Below are positions 8,991-17,622 of a DNA stretch of 64,000 nucleotides, piece by piece. Below the pieces are notes generated by a model. The model was not told where the DNA came from. It ran no database searches and saw only the letters and a program-made list of their open reading frames with translations. How positions within the stretch are numbered: the stretch's first letter is position 1; every line of letters starts with the position of its first letter. The position numbers were made by a program, and so were the translations under genes. This DNA is from Fictibacillus phosphorivorans (GTDB lineage Bacteria; Bacillota; Bacilli; Bacillales; Fictibacillaceae): assembly GCF_007673525.1 (NCBI RefSeq), contig NZ_VDZU01000001.1, positions 3,135,911 to 3,199,910 of the forward strand, written 5' to 3'.

Positions 8991-9011
8991 TAATTTCACA
9001 TTATGAAATTA
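8991..9011. promoter_or_regulatory. Perfect 8-bp inverted repeat upstream of the aromatic operon
   Basis: TAATTTCA and TGAAATTA flank a 5-base centre, just upstream of the -35 box. This is a good candidate operator. Similar GAAAT/ATTTC half-sites occur upstream of the IclR gene (10760-10860), so the IclR protein at 9961-10710 may bind both. The link is inference. From here to 9292 I see only the leader of the fasciclin gene, with AAGGAGGG at 9275-9282, and no further gene. Confidence 0.5.
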
Positions 9012-9292
9012 TCTGAAAATTTTATCCGTTACTGAATTACATAGCTATTTTGAGAATGAAAGAGGGTGCTATTAGCTATTGGCTCGCTCTTTTGTGGAAG
9101 TATAAGTATTTAGGGTTTTATCAAAGACGTGATTATAATGTTTCTTTCTTGCTTTTGTTACTCAAACAAATGAACAGACTGGTATAAAAACTTTAAGGTG
9201 ATTAATACTACCCTTGTACTTACGATTCGAAAAAGGACGATGGTACATTTTCTAATAGCAAACTTAATGGAAAAAGGAGGGTATTTAAAAAA

Positions 9293-9781
9293 ATGAAGAA
9301 AGTTATAAGTTTTCTCATGATTTTCATGATGACACTTTCATTCTCGAATGTTACTTTAGCAGCAGAAAATACAGGTGCTAAAAAGGATATTGTTGATACA
9401 GCGGTAGAAGCTGGAGATTTTAAAATTCTTGCTGCTGCACTTGAAAAAGCGGGATTAGTTGAAACACTGAAAGGTGCTGGTCCGTATACGGTATTTGCAC
9501 CAACAGATCAAGCGTTTGAAAAACTGCTAAAAGAATTAAACGTTACAGCAGAAGAGTTATTAAACAGAGAAGACTTAAAAAATATATTACTTTACCATGT
9601 CGTTCCTGGAAAAGTAATGTCAACTGATCTTCAGAACGGAATGAAAGTAAAAACACTTGCTGGTAAAGAAGTAATAATCTCACTTAATCCCGTAAAGGTG
9701 AATAATGCAACTGTTGTTAAACCAGATGTTGAGGCATCAAATGGTGTTATTCACGTAATCGATGCTGTGTTATTGCCATAA
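9293..9781 (+). CDS. Secreted fasciclin (FAS1) domain protein
   Basis: 162 residues with a signal peptide of about 24 residues (basic MKK start, hydrophobic core, AxA-like site before AEN), then one FAS1 domain. Typical FAS1 motifs are [14 protein letters not shown] and the C-terminal [13 protein letters not shown], with LLYHVVPGK between them. FAS1 proteins are extracellular adhesion or matrix proteins; no enzyme activity is implied. AAGGAGGG precedes the ATG by 11 bases. The gene stands alone, divergent from the aromatic operon and convergent with the IclR gene. Confidence 0.92.
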   Translation: MKKVISFLMIFMMTLSFSNVTLAAENTGAKKDIVDTAVEAGDFKILAAALEKAGLVETLKGAGPYTVFAPTDQAFEKLLKELNVTAEELLNREDLKNILLYHVVPGKVMSTDLQNGMKVKTLAGKEVIISLNPVKVNNATVVKPDVEASNGVIHVIDAVLLP

Positions 9782-9849
9782 GAACTGATTCCGGTCCTTA
9801 TGATTAGAGAGCATTGGACAAAATACTCTTTTTATCAATAGGTATTATA

Positions 9850-9883
9850 AAAAACGCAACGAAGATTCGCTGCGTTTTTTTTT
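9850..9883. terminator. Bidirectional rho-independent terminator
   Basis: The inverted repeat AACGCAACGAA / TTCGCTGCGTT (one mismatch, 2-base loop) has a nine-T run on the plus side and an A run on the other. It lies between the convergent fasciclin and iclR genes and can serve both. Confidence 0.85.
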
Positions 9884-9960
9884 GCTTTTCTCCTGTTTCC
9901 TTGCCTTATTTTTTACTTCTTTGATTTTAAAGACAGATCATTCTATTTATGTAAGCGCTA

Positions 9961-10710
9961 TCATAAAACGCTAATAAAACCGAGTTCTTTTGAGATCGAC
10001 TCCGCTGTTTTTACGACATGATGAATCATAGAAGGCGTATCTTGCCCTAGCATATACGATACGGGTCCAACCATATTAAGAGCAGCTATGATTTGTCCGG
10101 TATACGATTTGATCGGAGCGGCAATTCCATACAACCCCATCTCGTTTTCGTTGTTGCTGATGGCATAACCATTTGTTCTTATAACATCAAGCTCATTTTT
10201 TAATTTTTCAACACATGTAATGGTATTAGGAGCGCGGCGAAGCAATCCCCTTGATATGGTCGGCTTAATCATGGAGGGGTTAAAAGCTAGCAATACTTTT
10301 CCTGTGCTTGTACAATATGCAGGTTTTGTATCGCCTATAAAAGTGGGGACAGCTACTGAATTTGAAGAAGCTACTCTTAGAACGAAACGCACTTCACCAC
10401 GATCCAGCATTCCGATATGTACGGTTGTGTTAAACCTTCTGACAAGACCTTCGCACAGTGGCAGTGCTTCCGTGTTGATATCTTGCTGATACATCACATG
10501 ATTGCTCCACTCCAGCAGTTTCCATCCTAATCTATATTTTTTCTGGCTGTCTTGAATCAATATGCCCTCTGAGCAAAGTGTGCGAACTAAGTGATGTACT
10601 GTACTTGCATTCATGTTTAACTTTTCTGCAATCTGCAAGTTTCCTAATGCTGGTTCATCTTTAGTGAAACAGTTTAATATCCTCGAAATTTTTTGAACAG
10701 ATGAAATCAC
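9961..10710 (-). CDS. IclR-family transcriptional regulator
   Basis: 249-residue regulator. The N-terminal winged helix-turn-helix (residues about 1-65: SSVQKISRILNCF, LQIAEKLNMNASTVHHLVRTL) is followed by the IclR effector domain (YCTSTGKVLLAF, GYAISNNENEMGLYGIAAPI). The start is GTG with GAGGAGG upstream. IclR proteins commonly control aromatic catabolism, and this one sits 1 kb from the promoter of the anthranilate operon, separated by the fasciclin gene. Control of that operon is likely but not shown; the effector could be anthranilate or 3-hydroxyanthranilate. Confidence 0.9.
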   Translation of the reverse strand: MISSVQKISRILNCFTKDEPALGNLQIAEKLNMNASTVHHLVRTLCSEGILIQDSQKKYRLGWKLLEWSNHVMYQQDINTEALPLCEGLVRRFNTTVHIGMLDRGEVRFVLRVASSNSVAVPTFIGDTKPAYCTSTGKVLLAFNPSMIKPTISRGLLRRAPNTITCVEKLKNELDVIRTNGYAISNNENEMGLYGIAAPIKSYTGQIIAALNMVGPVSYMLGQDTPSMIHHVVKTAESISKELGFISVL

Positions 10711-11021
10711 TATTTCTCCTCCTCAATCGGGTTTGATGTAGATGAAATCACAAAATTTATTTCGAATTGTGTTTAAAATTTAAAGGATAGTATTTCATCC
10801 TTACCGAAAAAGTAAATAATAAGAGATCATGAATGATTTCGTTGCTCTCTGTCGAAATACCTACATCATTTTCAATATTTAATGAAAAATTTGTAAACTG
10901 CATATGGCATTTCGTCTATATTTCCATTACTATATGTAGTATAAATACTTTTATATAACAAACGTTAGCTGATTCATATTTTATTCTTTCCATGATTTTA
11001 ATGTTGAAAGAGGTGCGAGCG
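10711..11021. other. Divergent intergenic region with repeated GAAAT/ATTTC half-sites
   Basis: No gene is visible here. The region separates iclR (leftward) from the sensor kinase (rightward). It contains several ATTTC/GAAAT half-sites, including a 6-bp inverted repeat ATTTCG...CGAAAT (10836-10841 with 10853-10858) and a GAAAT...ATTTC pair near 10751-10774. Autoregulation by the IclR protein is plausible but unproven. Confidence 0.35.
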
Positions 11022-12173
11022 GTGGACATAACAGAAAGCTTAATTACATATATGGATGATAACTTGCCTACTTACTTACATGATTGGCACCAGAGAATCG
11101 TGATATCGAATCATGATGTACATAAAGAAAAAGTAATAGAGAATGCCTTGCATATGGTTGAGCTAGTTAAACAATCCTTACGACGTAAACTATCTCCCGA
11201 AGAAATTATGCACCTCGCCCATGAAGTCGCTGTTCAGCGGTTAGAAGCTAAGATCAATATAGGTGAATTCGTATACAATGTGAACCTAGGACGAAGTGAG
11301 ATCGTTCGTTTCGTGACGGGCTCTGGTATATCCATTGAACAGTTGCAGCCTGTGATTGAAACGATCAATTCTCTTTTTGATGAGTTTTTATATCATGCCG
11401 TTAAGAAGTATACGGAGCTGAAGGATATTGAGATTGAGGAAAAAACAGTATTCATCGACCAAAGTCACAAAGAACGGTTAACCATTTTAGGACAGATGTC
11501 ATCTAGTTTTGTACATGAGTTCAGAAATCCTTTGACAGCAGTAATGGGTTTCGTAAAACTCATGCAGCAAGAGAATCCAAACATGAAATACATTGATATC
11601 ATCAGTCATGAATTAACACAATTGAACTTTCGTATCTCTCAATTTCTTCATGCCTCAAGAAAAGGGGTTCAAGAACGGGAAGCGGAGGATTTTGCTTTAG
11701 AAGATTTATTCACAGATATACTAGATTTCATGTATCCAAGTTTAGTGGATGCAGACGTTACGGTCATTCCGCGCATTGATCCTACGATTACTTTGCGGGC
11801 ACACAAGGACGAGTTGAAACAAGTACTGCTTAATCTCATCATGAACTCAATCGATGCACTGCGTCAAATGAGACAGAATCGCCGAATCATGATTTTTAGC
11901 AAGATTGAAGATAATGATAACGTACATATTACTATTTCTAATAACGGCCCAGCTATCCCACCTGAAACAATCAGTACGATCTTCGAGCCATTCTTTACAA
12001 CAAAAGAATTAGGCACGGGTATTGGCCTTTTCGTGTGCAAGAAAATTATTGAAAAGCATAACGGGTCCATCAGCTGTTCATCAGATGATAGCATCACGAC
12101 CTTCACCATCGTACTTCCCCTTCAGAGTACTGCTGTAACGACTGAGGAAGAAAACTCACAAATAGAAATATAG
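11022..12173 (+). CDS. Soluble sensor histidine kinase (KinA-like phosphorelay type)
   Basis: 383-residue kinase without membrane segments. The N-terminal helical domain (about 1-135) resembles the RsbR-type sensor domain. Next comes the dimerisation/phosphoacceptor domain with the H-box SSFVHEFRNPLTAVMGF (His about 165), then the ATP domain with the N-box NLIMNSIDAL and G-boxes FEPFFTT and GTGIGLFV. The HEFRNPLT..GF pattern is that of the sporulation kinases that phosphorylate Spo0F, and no response regulator gene is adjacent. I chose GTG 11022 because AGAGGTG lies six bases upstream; ATGs at 10992 and 11001 lack a site. Ligand unknown. Confidence 0.85.
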   Translation: MDITESLITYMDDNLPTYLHDWHQRIVISNHDVHKEKVIENALHMVELVKQSLRRKLSPEEIMHLAHEVAVQRLEAKINIGEFVYNVNLGRSEIVRFVTGSGISIEQLQPVIETINSLFDEFLYHAVKKYTELKDIEIEEKTVFIDQSHKERLTILGQMSSSFVHEFRNPLTAVMGFVKLMQQENPNMKYIDIISHELTQLNFRISQFLHASRKGVQEREAEDFALEDLFTDILDFMYPSLVDADVTVIPRIDPTITLRAHKDELKQVLLNLIMNSIDALRQMRQNRRIMIFSKIEDNDNVHITISNNGPAIPPETISTIFEPFFTTKELGTGIGLFVCKKIIEKHNGSISCSSDDSITTFTIVLPLQSTAVTTEEENSQIEI

Positions 12174-12176
12174 AAA

Positions 12177-12205
12177 GGAACTTGGAAATCCAAGTTCCTT
12201 ATTTA
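12177..12205 (+). terminator. Rho-independent terminator after the kinase gene
   Basis: A perfect 9-bp stem GGAACTTGG/CCAAGTTCC with a 4-base loop (12177-12198) is followed by TTATTTAAATT. It lies 3 bases past the kinase stop, between convergent genes. Confidence 0.8.
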
Positions 12206-12216
12206 AATTCTTGCAA

Positions 12217-13356
12217 CTAAGGCTTAAGAACAACCTTTATACATTCATCTTCGTGATCGTTAAACGTCTTATATGCCTCACCCGCATTTTCTAATGGTAC
12301 TCGGTGTGTAATAATTTCGGTGGGGTCAAACTCATTGTTCATGATCTTATCAAAGAGCATTGGCATGTTATGAATCACGGGTGCTTGTCCCATCTTCAAT
12401 GTAACATTTCTCTCAAATATATTTCCAAGCGGGAACATATTGTAAATAGAGCCATATACACCTGTAAGCTGAATGGTTCCAAACTTACGAACCGCGTTCA
12501 GTCCTATCTCAAACGCACTCAACGTGCCACCTTGTAGTTTCAGTTTCTGTTCCACTTTTTCAATGACTGATTTCTTTCCATCCATACCTACACAATCAAT
12601 GACAACATCCGCACCTCCACCTGTAATTTCTTTTATGTGAGCACCCATGTTATCAAAATCATCAAAGTTATACACTTCTGATTTGTTTTTCATCGCTGCA
12701 TGATTTAAACGATACGGAATATTATCAATGGCTATTACGCGCTTGGCACCTTTCATCCAAGCAAATTTTTGGGCCATTAACCCTACTGGACCACAACCTA
12801 GAACAGCTACGGTATCTCCTTCTTTCATACCTGAGTTCTCAACGCTCCAATAGGCAGTCGGCAATACATCCGACATAAATAAAAGAGATTCATCCTCCAG
12901 TTCGCAATGTTCAGGAATAACAAAGGGCATAAAGTTGCCATAGGGTACTCTCAGTAGTTCAGCTTGGCCACCTGGATAGTTTCCATATCTTTCGGTGAAA
13001 CCAAAATACGCTCCTGTATCAACTGCTTGATTTCCGTTTGAGTGATCACATTGACTCTCCATCTCGTGATTACAATAAAAGCAATGTCCACAAGAGATAT
13101 TAAAAGGAAGCACTACACGATCACCCTTTTTTACTCTCGTTACATCCTGCCCAACATCTTCAACGATTCCCATAGGTTCATGTCCGATCACGTAATCTTT
13201 TGCCGCAGGTAATGCTCCTTGATAGATATGCAGATCTGAACCACATATAGCTGTTGAAGTAATACGGACGATAATATCATCTTTGTTTTGAATGATAGGA
13301 TCTTCAACATTTTTAACCTGAATATCTTTCGTACCTTGAAAAGTCACTGCTCTCAT
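12217..13356 (-). CDS. adhB: Zinc-dependent alcohol/formaldehyde dehydrogenase (AdhB-like)
   Basis: 379-residue medium-chain dehydrogenase similar to the glutathione-independent formaldehyde dehydrogenase group. It shows the catalytic zinc ligands (Cys in AICGSDLH, His-Glu in GHEPMGIV), the structural zinc cysteines in SCGHCFYCNHEMESQC, and the NAD Rossmann motif GCGPVGLMA. The long insertion after the cysteine cluster is usual for this subgroup. AGGAGG precedes the ATG. The 200 bases upstream contain several palindromes (for example 13435-13450), so the gene is probably regulated. The true substrate could be another aldehyde or alcohol. Confidence 0.85.
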   Translation of the reverse strand: MRAVTFQGTKDIQVKNVEDPIIQNKDDIIVRITSTAICGSDLHIYQGALPAAKDYVIGHEPMGIVEDVGQDVTRVKKGDRVVLPFNISCGHCFYCNHEMESQCDHSNGNQAVDTGAYFGFTERYGNYPGGQAELLRVPYGNFMPFVIPEHCELEDESLLFMSDVLPTAYWSVENSGMKEGDTVAVLGCGPVGLMAQKFAWMKGAKRVIAIDNIPYRLNHAAMKNKSEVYNFDDFDNMGAHIKEITGGGADVVIDCVGMDGKKSVIEKVEQKLKLQGGTLSAFEIGLNAVRKFGTIQLTGVYGSIYNMFPLGNIFERNVTLKMGQAPVIHNMPMLFDKIMNNEFDPTEIITHRVPLENAGEAYKTFNDHEDECIKVVLKP

Positions 13357-13434
13357 TACATAGCCTCCTAGGTCAAAGAATAGTACTCTTTACCCTGCAG
13401 GATTAAAAATATGTCTAAAACAGACAGTTTATAG

Positions 13435-13450
13435 CTTTGTACCTACAAAG
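13435..13450. promoter_or_regulatory. Perfect palindrome upstream of adhB
   Basis: CTTTGTA-CC-TACAAAG, 7-bp arms with a 2-base centre, about 80 bases before the adhB start. A second dyad, TGTCT...AGACA, lies at about 13413-13427. Either could be an operator for an aldehyde-responsive regulator; none is encoded here. Confidence 0.4.
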
Positions 13451-13480
13451 AATGTCCTTTAGAAAGGCACTTGTATAAAA

Positions 13481-13555
13481 GATTGTTGATGTAGAATTTT
13501 GTGCAAGATAATTCACGAAACGTGAGGCACGAGCTTGCACTCCAATCATCAATCA
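13481..13555. other. Nested stem-loop element of unknown role
   Basis: Three nested pairings are visible: GATTG...GATG (13481-13491) with CATCAATC (13548-13555, 3-base bulge); GTGCAAG (13501-13507) with CTTGCAC (13534-13540); and CACG-aaa-CGTG (13514-13524). It lies in the 430-base gap before adhB, so it could be in that gene's 5' leader or be an independent small RNA. It is not a terminator, having no T-run on either side. Confidence 0.35.
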
Positions 13556-13587
13556 AAGAAGTGTGTTAAGCAGTTGATATATGTTTT

Positions 13588-13739
13588 ACGGTACGTGTTT
13601 TTATATTTATTACGCGTTCACCGGTAAATAAGCTGTGACCACCTGAGAAGTGCTCAGAAACACCTGAAATGCTTATCTTTTCGCCTGTGATCATGCGTTT
13701 TTCACCTTTAAGAGCGTAATTTTCACCGATAACACAGGA
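13588..13739 (-). repeat. Phased 21-bp repeat array (family C, copy 1)
   Basis: Six units begin with CACC or a close variant at 13619, 13640, 13661, 13682, 13703 and 13724, exactly 21 bp apart. They are preceded by a conserved end (from ACGGTACGTG at 13588) that is shared almost base for base with the copy at 24504-24650. The array starts right after the U-tract of the terminator of the dimethylargininase-like gene. Because 21 bp is seven codons, a minus-strand frame (13566-13769) shows heptads beginning GE or GG, but that frame runs through the terminator and I do not call it a gene. Confidence 0.85.
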
Positions 13740-13743
13740 AACA

Positions 13744-13773
13744 ACAAAAAAAGCCTTTGCCATAGGCAAAGAC
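13744..13773 (-). terminator. Rho-independent terminator of the DDAH-like gene
   Basis: Stem 13753-13761 with 13765-13773 (GCCTTTGCC/GGCAAAGAC, one mismatch, 3-base loop), followed on the minus strand by seven Ts. It lies 15 bases past the stop of the gene at 13788-14654. Confidence 0.85.
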
Positions 13774-13787
13774 TACTTGTGAACGAT

Positions 13788-14654
13788 TTAATGCATCTCT
13801 TCTCGATATAACGGCATCGAACAGCAGCGGAACGAACCACCTGATTTTATTATTTCAGAGATATCGACTTCTAAAACTTCGTATCCTCTTTCACGAAGTG
13901 CAGCATTAACATTTTTATTTACAGGAAGGCTCAAAACTTTTTTATTTCCAATAGATAAAACGTTCGTACCCATCGTAAATTGTTCTTCTTTCTCCACTTC
14001 AATCACATTAAATTTTGAGGCTAAAAACTGATAGTCTTTATCCTCAAATGCATGTTTATAGATTAAAGCATCTTTTTCTGACAAAATGTTAAAAACACAA
14101 TCTAGATGCAGATAAATAGGATCAAATGGGACGGCAATGACTTTCATATGAGGAAGCTGTGATTGAAGTTCTTGAATGGTTTCCTCAGATGTTCTGCCAC
14201 TCACTCCGATATAGACGGTATCACCGTGAACGATTACATCTCCGCCTTCAATTCGGTCACCTTCGATCAAAGAAAGATTAATCTGATGTTCTAATAACCA
14301 GTTTCGTAATACCTTCTCTTCTCCATCGCGTATATTGCTTCCCATACGTGATACGAATACCGTCTCTCCAATTGTAAATCCAATGTCACGCGTGAAAACT
14401 TGTTCAGGGAACTTCTCCATCGCAGGAAGTTTATAAACGTCTACACCGTTTGCTTTCATCGTGTCCACGAAGTGCTGATGCTGTTTCATCGCTCGTTTCA
14501 TGTTGATGTTGTCTTTTGCAAAATGGCGCTGTGTTTCATTGATTATTTCATCGATCTTCATATATCTTGGTTCACACACAATCACTTTCTTTAATGTGCC
14601 ATACTCACTATCACAGTTCACGTGTTTGTATTCTCCTTTTATTACGGTAGCCAT
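13788..14654 (-). CDS. Dimethylarginine dimethylaminohydrolase-like amidinohydrolase
   Basis: 288-residue member of the amidinotransferase/DDAH fold, similar to B. subtilis YkgA. The conserved parts are VIVCEPRYMKI, GGDVIVHGD, the His-bearing HLDCVFN and the C-terminal SFRCCSMPL, whose Cys277 aligns with the catalytic nucleophile. Such enzymes hydrolyse methylated arginines or related guanidines to citrulline-type products. The substrate is not known for this branch. The gene stands alone, with an upstream gap of 225 bases and its own terminator. Confidence 0.85.
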   Translation of the reverse strand: MATVIKGEYKHVNCDSEYGTLKKVIVCEPRYMKIDEIINETQRHFAKDNINMKRAMKQHQHFVDTMKANGVDVYKLPAMEKFPEQVFTRDIGFTIGETVFVSRMGSNIRDGEEKVLRNWLLEHQINLSLIEGDRIEGGDVIVHGDTVYIGVSGRTSEETIQELQSQLPHMKVIAVPFDPIYLHLDCVFNILSEKDALIYKHAFEDKDYQFLASKFNVIEVEKEEQFTMGTNVLSIGNKKVLSLPVNKNVNAALRERGYEVLEVDISEIIKSGGSFRCCSMPLYREEMH

Positions 14655-14804
14655 CTATAATCCTCCATACGCTCATAAGGTATTTATAAGGCTCTTCCCT
14701 AAATCAATAGTCCCGTAAACGTTTTTTGCATCTTTCACTAGTTTATTTATATTTTTTCCAAAAATAGCTAAAAGTTAACTTCTTTTAAAAATATTTAATA
14801 AAAT

Positions 14805-14863
14805 GCAAAAAACAGCTGACTCTAAGGTACTTCTCAGAATACCTTCTTAAGTCAGCTGTTGTT
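14805..14863 (-). terminator. Long-hairpin terminator of the NAD salvage operon
   Basis: The outer stem ACAGCTGACT/AGTCAGCTGT (14813-14822 with 14851-14860) and inner stem AAGGTA/TACCTT enclose a 10-base loop. The minus-strand side ends in six Ts. It lies 20 bases past the nadD-like stop. The two-part stem is longer than most terminators here. Confidence 0.8.
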
Positions 14864-14879
14864 ATGATTGTTCCACTCG

Positions 14880-15497
14880 TCACGAAGAGTAAAGTTCATG
14901 TTTTTTTATATATTCATAACAAGCATCAGGCAGCAGATACCTTGGCTCGCCACCCTTAGAAAATTCATCACGGATATAAGTGCTGCTGATTTCCATAGAC
15001 AGTCCTTTATCAATCAGATGAAATTTTGTGCCATCATCGTGGTTTCTTAGGATGGGCGAGCGAGAAATCGTTTTGACCATATTGATATCGTCCCTTGCCA
15101 TCACAATAAATTTATTGTTCACAATTAACTCTTCATCATACTTCCATTTACCATCTGCAATATCAACCAAAAGATCTGCTCCCATAATGAAGTAAACTTC
15201 ATCATCAGGATATTTTTCTTTAAAATGTTCCATTGTGTAATACGTATACACTTCCCAAGCTTCTTGAAGCATTTCATGATCATCAGCTATAAATGTATGA
15301 TTATTTGAGATTGCTAGCTGAAGCATCTCCCAGCGATGAGTATCTGAGGTTTTCATCGTTTTATCTTTTCGTTTACTTGAGCATGGCAGGAAAATCACTT
15401 TATCTAGCTTACAGCGATGTGCAACGGTACTTGCTGTCCATAGATGGACATTCGTTAAAGGGTCAAAAGATGATCCATAGATTCCAATCTTACCCAT
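14880..15497 (-). CDS. NadD-like nicotinate-nucleotide adenylyltransferase
   Basis: 205-residue nucleotidyltransferase of the NadD/CTP-transferase fold. It would join nicotinate mononucleotide and ATP to nicotinate adenine dinucleotide. The N-terminal motif is GIYGSSFDPLTNVHLW: the usual GGTFDPxHxGH is altered, with Thr at the first His position and His18 kept. The C-terminal ISSTYIRDE is typical. It overlaps pncB by 8 bases and follows pncA and pncB, so it is a salvage-dedicated paralogue rather than the housekeeping nadD. GAAGGAG precedes the ATG. Confidence 0.85.
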   Translation of the reverse strand: MGKIGIYGSSFDPLTNVHLWTASTVAHRCKLDKVIFLPCSSKRKDKTMKTSDTHRWEMLQLAISNNHTFIADDHEMLQEAWEVYTYYTMEHFKEKYPDDEVYFIMGADLLVDIADGKWKYDEELIVNNKFIVMARDDINMVKTISRSPILRNHDDGTKFHLIDKGLSMEISSTYIRDEFSKGGEPRYLLPDACYEYIKKHELYSS

Positions 15498-16977
15498 TGT
15501 GAGATTCTCCTTCTCCGATTAATAACATAACTTTTGTTTGCACGTCTTGAATGTTCTTCATCTTGTTATCCCAGCATTCTTGACTGAGGTCAACTGGATA
15601 TTCTTCGGGATGCATCGTCCGTTTGTATTCGTCCCATAATACTTCTAGATTTTCTTTTGCAAAGAGCTGTATCTCTTTAAGAGTGGGAGTTTCATAGACT
15701 ACGTTACCTTCTACAAAAATATCTTGATGAAGCTCTTTCGCTTTAAAATTCGTTACAAATTTACTGATAAACGTATGAACGGGATGAAACATTTTAAGTC
15801 GAGGCTCTTCTTCGGGCGTTTCATTGTCAAGTGCAATATAATCACCTTCAGATTTGTTATTCTGTGTATTGATGATTCGATAAACTTTTTTCAAACCAGG
15901 AGTTGTCACTTTTTCAGGATTCCCACTAATTTTTATCGTGTCTACCATCTCTCCTTGTTCGTCCTCAATAGAGACGAGTTTGTAGACTGCTCCTAAAGCT
16001 GGCTGGTCATAAGCTGTGATCAATTTTGTACCGATTCCCCACGAATCGATCTTTGCACCTTGCGCTTTTAGATTGATGATCGTATTCTCATCTAGATCAT
16101 TCGAAGCAATAATCTTAGTATCTGTGAATCCTGCCTCGTCAAGCATCTTTCTCGCTTCTTTTGAAAGGTAAGCGAGATCTCCACTATCTAAACGAATTCC
16201 CTGAAAATTAATTTTGTTTCCTAACTCTTTAGCAACCTTAATCGCTGTAGGCACTCCAGATCGCAATGTATCATACGTATCTACTAAAAACACACAGTCT
16301 TTATGACGTCGGGCATATTTATGAAATGCCGTATATTCATCGCGGTACGTCTGAACAAGAGCATGTGCGTGAGTACCTGCGACTGGTATGCCGAATCGTT
16401 TTCCTGCTCTTACATTTGATGTCGCTTCAAAACCACCTATAAACGCAGCTCTTGTTCCCCATATCGCTGCATCCATCTCTTGTGCTCTACGTGTTCCAAA
16501 TTCCATCACTCGTTCTTCCCCAACCACTTGTTTAATGCGGGATGCTTTTGTAGCGATAAGTGTCTGGTAGTTCACAATATTCAAGATAGCCGTTTCAATA
16601 AGCTGCGCTTCTGCTAATGGTGCTTCTATTCGTATGATAGGTTCGTTTGCAAAGACCAATTCTCCCTCAACCATAGAGCGAACAGTTCCCGTAAATTTTA
16701 TTTGCTGCAGATACTCCAAATAATCTTCTTCGTACCCTAGTTCCTCCCGAAGGTAATCGATATCGCTTGTTGTAAACTTGAAATTCTTCAGATAATCTAT
16801 GATTCTCTCTAATCCAGCAAATACAGCATACCCGTTCCCGAAAGGAAGTTTACGAAAGAAGACTTCAAATACAGCTCTCTTGTTATGAATATTGTCTTCC
16901 CAGTATGTTTCAGCCATATTAATCTGGTAAAGATCAGTGTGCAGCGCTAAACTATCATCAGCATATTTATTCTTCAT
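15490..16977 (-). CDS. pncB: Nicotinate phosphoribosyltransferase
   Basis: 495-residue enzyme converting nicotinate and PRPP (with ATP) to nicotinate mononucleotide in NAD salvage. It shows ALHTDLYQINMAETYW near the N-terminus, FGTRRAQEMDAAIWG, and RLDSGDLAYLS in the phosphate-binding region, all typical of PncB. Length is normal. The frame opens at 16992 with a TTG lying inside the ribosome binding site itself; I chose ATG 16977, which has GGAGG 8 bases upstream. It lies 22 bases after pncA. Confidence 0.94.
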   Translation of the reverse strand: MKNKYADDSLALHTDLYQINMAETYWEDNIHNKRAVFEVFFRKLPFGNGYAVFAGLERIIDYLKNFKFTTSDIDYLREELGYEEDYLEYLQQIKFTGTVRSMVEGELVFANEPIIRIEAPLAEAQLIETAILNIVNYQTLIATKASRIKQVVGEERVMEFGTRRAQEMDAAIWGTRAAFIGGFEATSNVRAGKRFGIPVAGTHAHALVQTYRDEYTAFHKYARRHKDCVFLVDTYDTLRSGVPTAIKVAKELGNKINFQGIRLDSGDLAYLSKEARKMLDEAGFTDTKIIASNDLDENTIINLKAQGAKIDSWGIGTKLITAYDQPALGAVYKLVSIEDEQGEMVDTIKISGNPEKVTTPGLKKVYRIINTQNNKSEGDYIALDNETPEEEPRLKMFHPVHTFISKFVTNFKAKELHQDIFVEGNVVYETPTLKEIQLFAKENLEVLWDEYKRTMHPEEYPVDLSQECWDNKMKNIQDVQTKVMLLIGEGESHNG

Positions 16978-16999
16978 TTCCATTACCTCCAAGAATGAT

Positions 17000-17548
17000 T
17001 TAGATAACTTTTGCGTTCAAACAGCTCTTAAAATGTCCTAATGCCCACTCATGTCCTGCTTGGTTGAAGCTCGCTACTGCTTTTTCATGAACAACGATCT
17101 TAAGTCCGGCATTGTAAGCATCGACAGCTGTATGAAGACAGCAGATGTCTGTGCACACTCCTACGATGTGAACCTCTGTAATTCCACGTTCGCGAAGCTT
17201 CATTAGTAAATCTGTTCCCGCAAAGGCACTGTATCGGGTCTTATCCATCCAATAAACATTTGATTTCGTTTTATGTGTTTCATATACTTTTTGTAAATTG
17301 CCATATAGCTCTCGACCTGGTGTACCTTCGATGTTGTGTGGAGGAAAAAGCTCGTTCTCCGGATGAAATTTATCATCGGTATGATGCTGATCAATGGCAA
17401 AAACAACAAAATCACCGTTCTTTATAAAGTCTTCCGTGACAGAGGTGATCTCACTTTCTATGTCCTGACCTGGTTTCCCACAAGTTAGAGCACCTTCATC
17501 TGCCACAAAATCAAATGTGTAGTCAATATTGATCAAAGCTTTTTTCAT
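17000..17548 (-). CDS. pncA: Nicotinamidase / isochorismatase-family hydrolase
   Basis: 182-residue cysteine hydrolase that would deamidate nicotinamide to nicotinate. The catalytic triad residues are Asp9 (INIDYTFDF), the Lys of WMDKTRYSAF and the Cys of VGVCTDICC; the metal-binding DQHHTDDKFHPE block follows. First gene of the pncA-pncB-nadD operon, with an NrtR-type palindrome 36 bases upstream of its start. Confidence 0.93.
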   Translation of the reverse strand: MKKALINIDYTFDFVADEGALTCGKPGQDIESEITSVTEDFIKNGDFVVFAIDQHHTDDKFHPENELFPPHNIEGTPGRELYGNLQKVYETHKTKSNVYWMDKTRYSAFAGTDLLMKLRERGITEVHIVGVCTDICCLHTAVDAYNAGLKIVVHEKAVASFNQAGHEWALGHFKSCLNAKVI

Positions 17549-17583
17549 CGTAACTGCCTCCTAATATTGTTTTTTGTCTAACT

Positions 17584-17600
17584 ATTAACAATTTGTTAAT
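17584..17600. promoter_or_regulatory. NrtR operator candidate before pncA
   Basis: Perfect 17-bp palindrome ATTAACAA-T-TTGTTAAT between nrtR and pncA. It matches the site before nrtR (18417-18433) at 15 of 17 positions. The pairing of two identical palindromes with a regulator gene and its expected targets supports the call. Confidence 0.75.
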
Positions 17601-17622
17601 TATAAAACATAAAAAAATATGG

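Noticed and set aside
13566-13769. 67-codon minus-strand frame with Gly-led heptads
   Set aside because: It runs through the terminator stem and the 21-bp array. The heptads follow from 21-bp periodicity, and the second array has a stop in the same frame.
14805-14863. T-box or riboswitch
   Set aside because: The long two-part hairpin lies downstream of the NAD salvage genes and ends in a T-run; it is a terminator.
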